6,480 nucleotides of DNA from Lachnospiraceae bacterium (GTDB lineage: Bacteria; Bacillota_A; Clostridia; Lachnospirales; Lachnospiraceae). Under the pieces are notes generated by a model. The model did no database searches and was not told where the DNA came from. It worked only from the letters and a program-made list of their open reading frames with translations. How positions within the stretch are numbered: the first letter of the stretch is position 1; each line of letters starts with the position of its first letter. This document shows positions 6,301 to 6,480 of the stretch, in pieces. Made by a program: the position numbers and the translations under genes. Where the stretch lies: contig JAFQDI010000243.1 in NCBI GenBank assembly GCA_017416055.1, positions 1 through 6,480 on the forward strand, read 5' to 3'.

Positions 6301-6480
6301 GAGTGGATATCCTTTCGGAGAGCGTACCGTGAAGGATATGACCATGTACAACGGATATGTGGCTTCTTCCGATCGCCAGTGCGATGAAAATGGCTTCACG
6401 CGCTATAATATCAACTGTGAGGCGAAGAGCGGAGATTCGGGGGCACCGATCATTTCTTTGGAAGATGGTTGTGTGATCGG
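2180..6480 (+). CDS. Giant multi-domain protein: three tandem CbxX/SpoVK-type AAA+ modules plus trypsin-like serine protease (3' end beyond window)
   Basis: An uninterrupted frame of 1433 codons runs off the right edge. The ATG at 2180 is firm: AGAGGAG at 2165-2171 sits 8 bases upstream, and an in-frame TAA at 2132 excludes much earlier starts. Domain order: N-terminal domain of unknown type (1-98); Gly/Ala/Pro/Thr-rich linker (99-143); region resembling a decayed AAA+ domain (about 145-385); AAA+ module 1 (389-663), module 2 (676-950) and module 3 (961-1229), all of the CbxX/CfxQ family that includes SpoVK, EccA and the Rubisco activase CbbX; short linker (1230-1274); trypsin/HtrA-fold protease (1275 onward). 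CbxX-family ATPases form hexamers that pull a peptide through a central pore. There is no signal peptide or membrane segment, so it should act in the cytoplasm. My inference is an ATP-dependent remodeller that delivers substrate to, or gates, its own protease domain. It could instead be a stress or immune-type effector in which the ATPase senses and the protease executes. It is separated from the upstream gene by a terminator and has its own strong promoter. Confidence 0.95.
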   Translation, partial: MGTGLFDSTKGNMIHYFIRPNDAFILNSLEKLDADEYLYRLLREEGYESVFFIGIDGTNCKVWAYDEVSYWASVKPQEFSRIDTKDPAAVAEFLRRVKGGGQTGSAPTASAPAKPGLDLKFKTRPATGAPATPRAAENGVPAVGRCQMQTFSSDPEFASFMINRINPALRAENIKTAIVMPVELFEKRNYLGETIVDHFRSIAKDNDTKDNLIILTTTHRDNLMNCYNYPNLHYWVPEILSGADYQTNRVSAAVKRLTDEGVIVLADKICADEIANLLIRKKIIECDSRFDGLSLSKVYALAELLAEHCNMKETHFKTMKPFMMRDYIRQLDKILKTDAVAAELVEKSKTLKARKVKALDELSPVRLERVVGEPIERFEISQEERLQDYRNAMAELDSMIGLSSVKNALEDIFAVQSEFGASNGPGHYIFAGNPGTGKTVVARLMGEIFKSMGLVKNAKPVECKAADLVAGYVGQSSIKTREKCEEALDGVLFVDEAYELVNTDESDDSPFPSDFAKDAYTEIMTFMENNSKRICVIFAGYEDKMVKFKQANPGMESRITETIHFPDYSDEELYQIFKRFAGKDRAGFSIRAGDEPFYQAAIRKVKSESDGNFGNGREMRNLFEECKKRVARRISRLRMSGQRITEAERFVLTAEDIPEKYAVEATELEQDPESEYRRALETLNSMIGLQSVKNKLEDIFTLQSVYGATNGPGHYIFAGNPGTGKTAVARLMGRILKAMGLIKKSKLVECKVTELVAGHLGQTAMKTRKKCEEALDGVLFVDEAYQLVNTDRSDGSKFASEFAEEAYTEIMTFMENNAKRICVIFAGYTDKMEKFKLANPGMKSRITDTIIFPDYDAEELYQIFKRFAENDSKGFDIREEDEDLFRETVRKIYLSRGEEFGNGREMRTLFDECKTRAAKRVNRLILNGTLKQDEDKYILTAEDIPEKYGVTQSDRESTDAYHKAIAELNEMIGLRGVKHQIGSLANNMRYPADPGEKIVPGHYVFAGNPGTGKTVVARMVARILKSIGILSKTEPVEVSRGDLVAGYVGQTAIKTMEKCKEALGGVLFVDEAYTLFEQEGSGANFGREALETIMKFMEDNNEKICVIFAGYEDRMNQLMEVNAGFASRITEVIRFEDYSLDELVQILELMATKKRRELSPDFIEKARAQMAYWLMHKTSGFGNGRDVRKLLDKANKNRGNRIANAIANGADPASIQMNLLVAEDLDDLPMKTPDGQPDKPNQHGTYHKISGDLIRNLTPCYGPEATASRKALAAATDSSVLYVRTNIGSGTAFLISPDGYALTCNHVIEGATEITARLRIPGRPGGDDSFHKCSVINTRKDLDIALIKLEGSSFPYLKLATVDREIQKGEEFILSGYPFGERTVKDMTMYNGYVASSDRQCDENGFTRYNINCEAKSGDSGAPIISLEDGCVI
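3344..5866 (+). repeat. Three tandem AAA+ modules (in-gene repeat, unit about 861 bp)
   Basis: Module 1 (3344-4168), module 2 (4205-5029) and module 3 (5060-5866) each carry the full CbxX motif series. Walker A GNPGTGKT is at residues 432-439, 719-726 and 1007-1014. Walker B VLFVDEAY is at 491-498, 778-785 and 1066-1073. The sensor-1 strand CVIFAGY starts at 535, 822 and 1105. The arginine-finger S-R-I has Arg at 558, 845 and 1128. The sensor-2 FGNGR has Arg at 617, 904 and 1185. Pore loop 1 is GYVGQ in modules 1 and 3 but GHLGQ in module 2 (His759). Modules 1 and 2 stay in register at exactly 287 residues for every motif and both end with AEDIPEKY; module 3 carries small length differences. 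The DNA string cccggaaccggaaagac recurs exactly at 3479, 4340 and 5204, and gtggccagattgatgggc at 3500 and 4361. Confidence 0.95.
6002..6480 (+). other. Trypsin/HtrA-fold serine protease domain (C-terminal, truncated by window edge)
   Basis: The domain opens with the typical first strands and GSGTAFLISPDGYALTCNHV (1288-1307), where His1306 is the catalytic histidine. Asp1343 lies in DLDIALIKL (1341-1349), the usual catalytic aspartate setting. Ser1420 is the nucleophile in GDSGAP (1418-1423). Spacings of 37 and 77 residues agree with HtrA/DegP-like proteases. The final strand pair after the nucleophile is only just beginning at the window edge. HtrA proteases normally work outside the cytoplasm; here the domain is tied to cytoplasmic ATPase modules and no signal peptide is visible. 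Whether a PDZ or another domain follows cannot be seen. Confidence 0.9.

Overview
The window looks like Bacillota chromosome, most likely a clostridium of the Lachnospiraceae type. This is inferred from mid-range base composition, strong AGGAGG-like ribosome binding sites, consensus sigma-A-like promoters, and the gene families present (Cof-type HAD phosphatase, LURP-one-related/YxjI protein, CbxX/SpoVK-type AAA+ ATPase). All four genes I can support lie on the + strand. There is no rRNA, tRNA, CRISPR array, insertion sequence or recognisable phage gene.

Left part (1-1990): a probably exported protein of unknown function whose true start may lie left of the window; a complete 249-residue HAD-superfamily phosphatase; then, behind its own extended -10 promoter, a complete 156-residue LURP-one-related beta-barrel protein. 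A hairpin followed by a T-rich run at 2026-2066 closes this last gene. These look like ordinary, separately functioning genes.

Right part (2097-6480): one giant open reading frame starts at 2180 behind a fully consensus promoter (TTGACA, 18 bp, TATAAT) and is still open at the window edge after 1433 codons. In order it encodes a small unfamiliar N-terminal domain, an Ala/Pro/Thr/Gly-rich linker, a region that may be a decayed AAA+ domain without a P-loop, three tandem CbxX/CfxQ-type AAA+ modules with intact Walker A, Walker B, arginine-finger and sensor-2 motifs, and a trypsin/HtrA-fold serine protease domain with a visible His-Asp-Ser triad. No signal peptide or membrane segment is seen, so the protein should be cytoplasmic. 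An ATP-driven threading motor joined to a chymotrypsin-fold protease is a layout analogous to Lon or FtsH but built from different parts. This is the most interesting item here.

A perfect 8-bp-arm inverted repeat flanks the -10 box of the giant gene, which suggests that its strong promoter is held under a repressor. What the protein acts on cannot be read from this window; its partner genes, if any, lie to the right.
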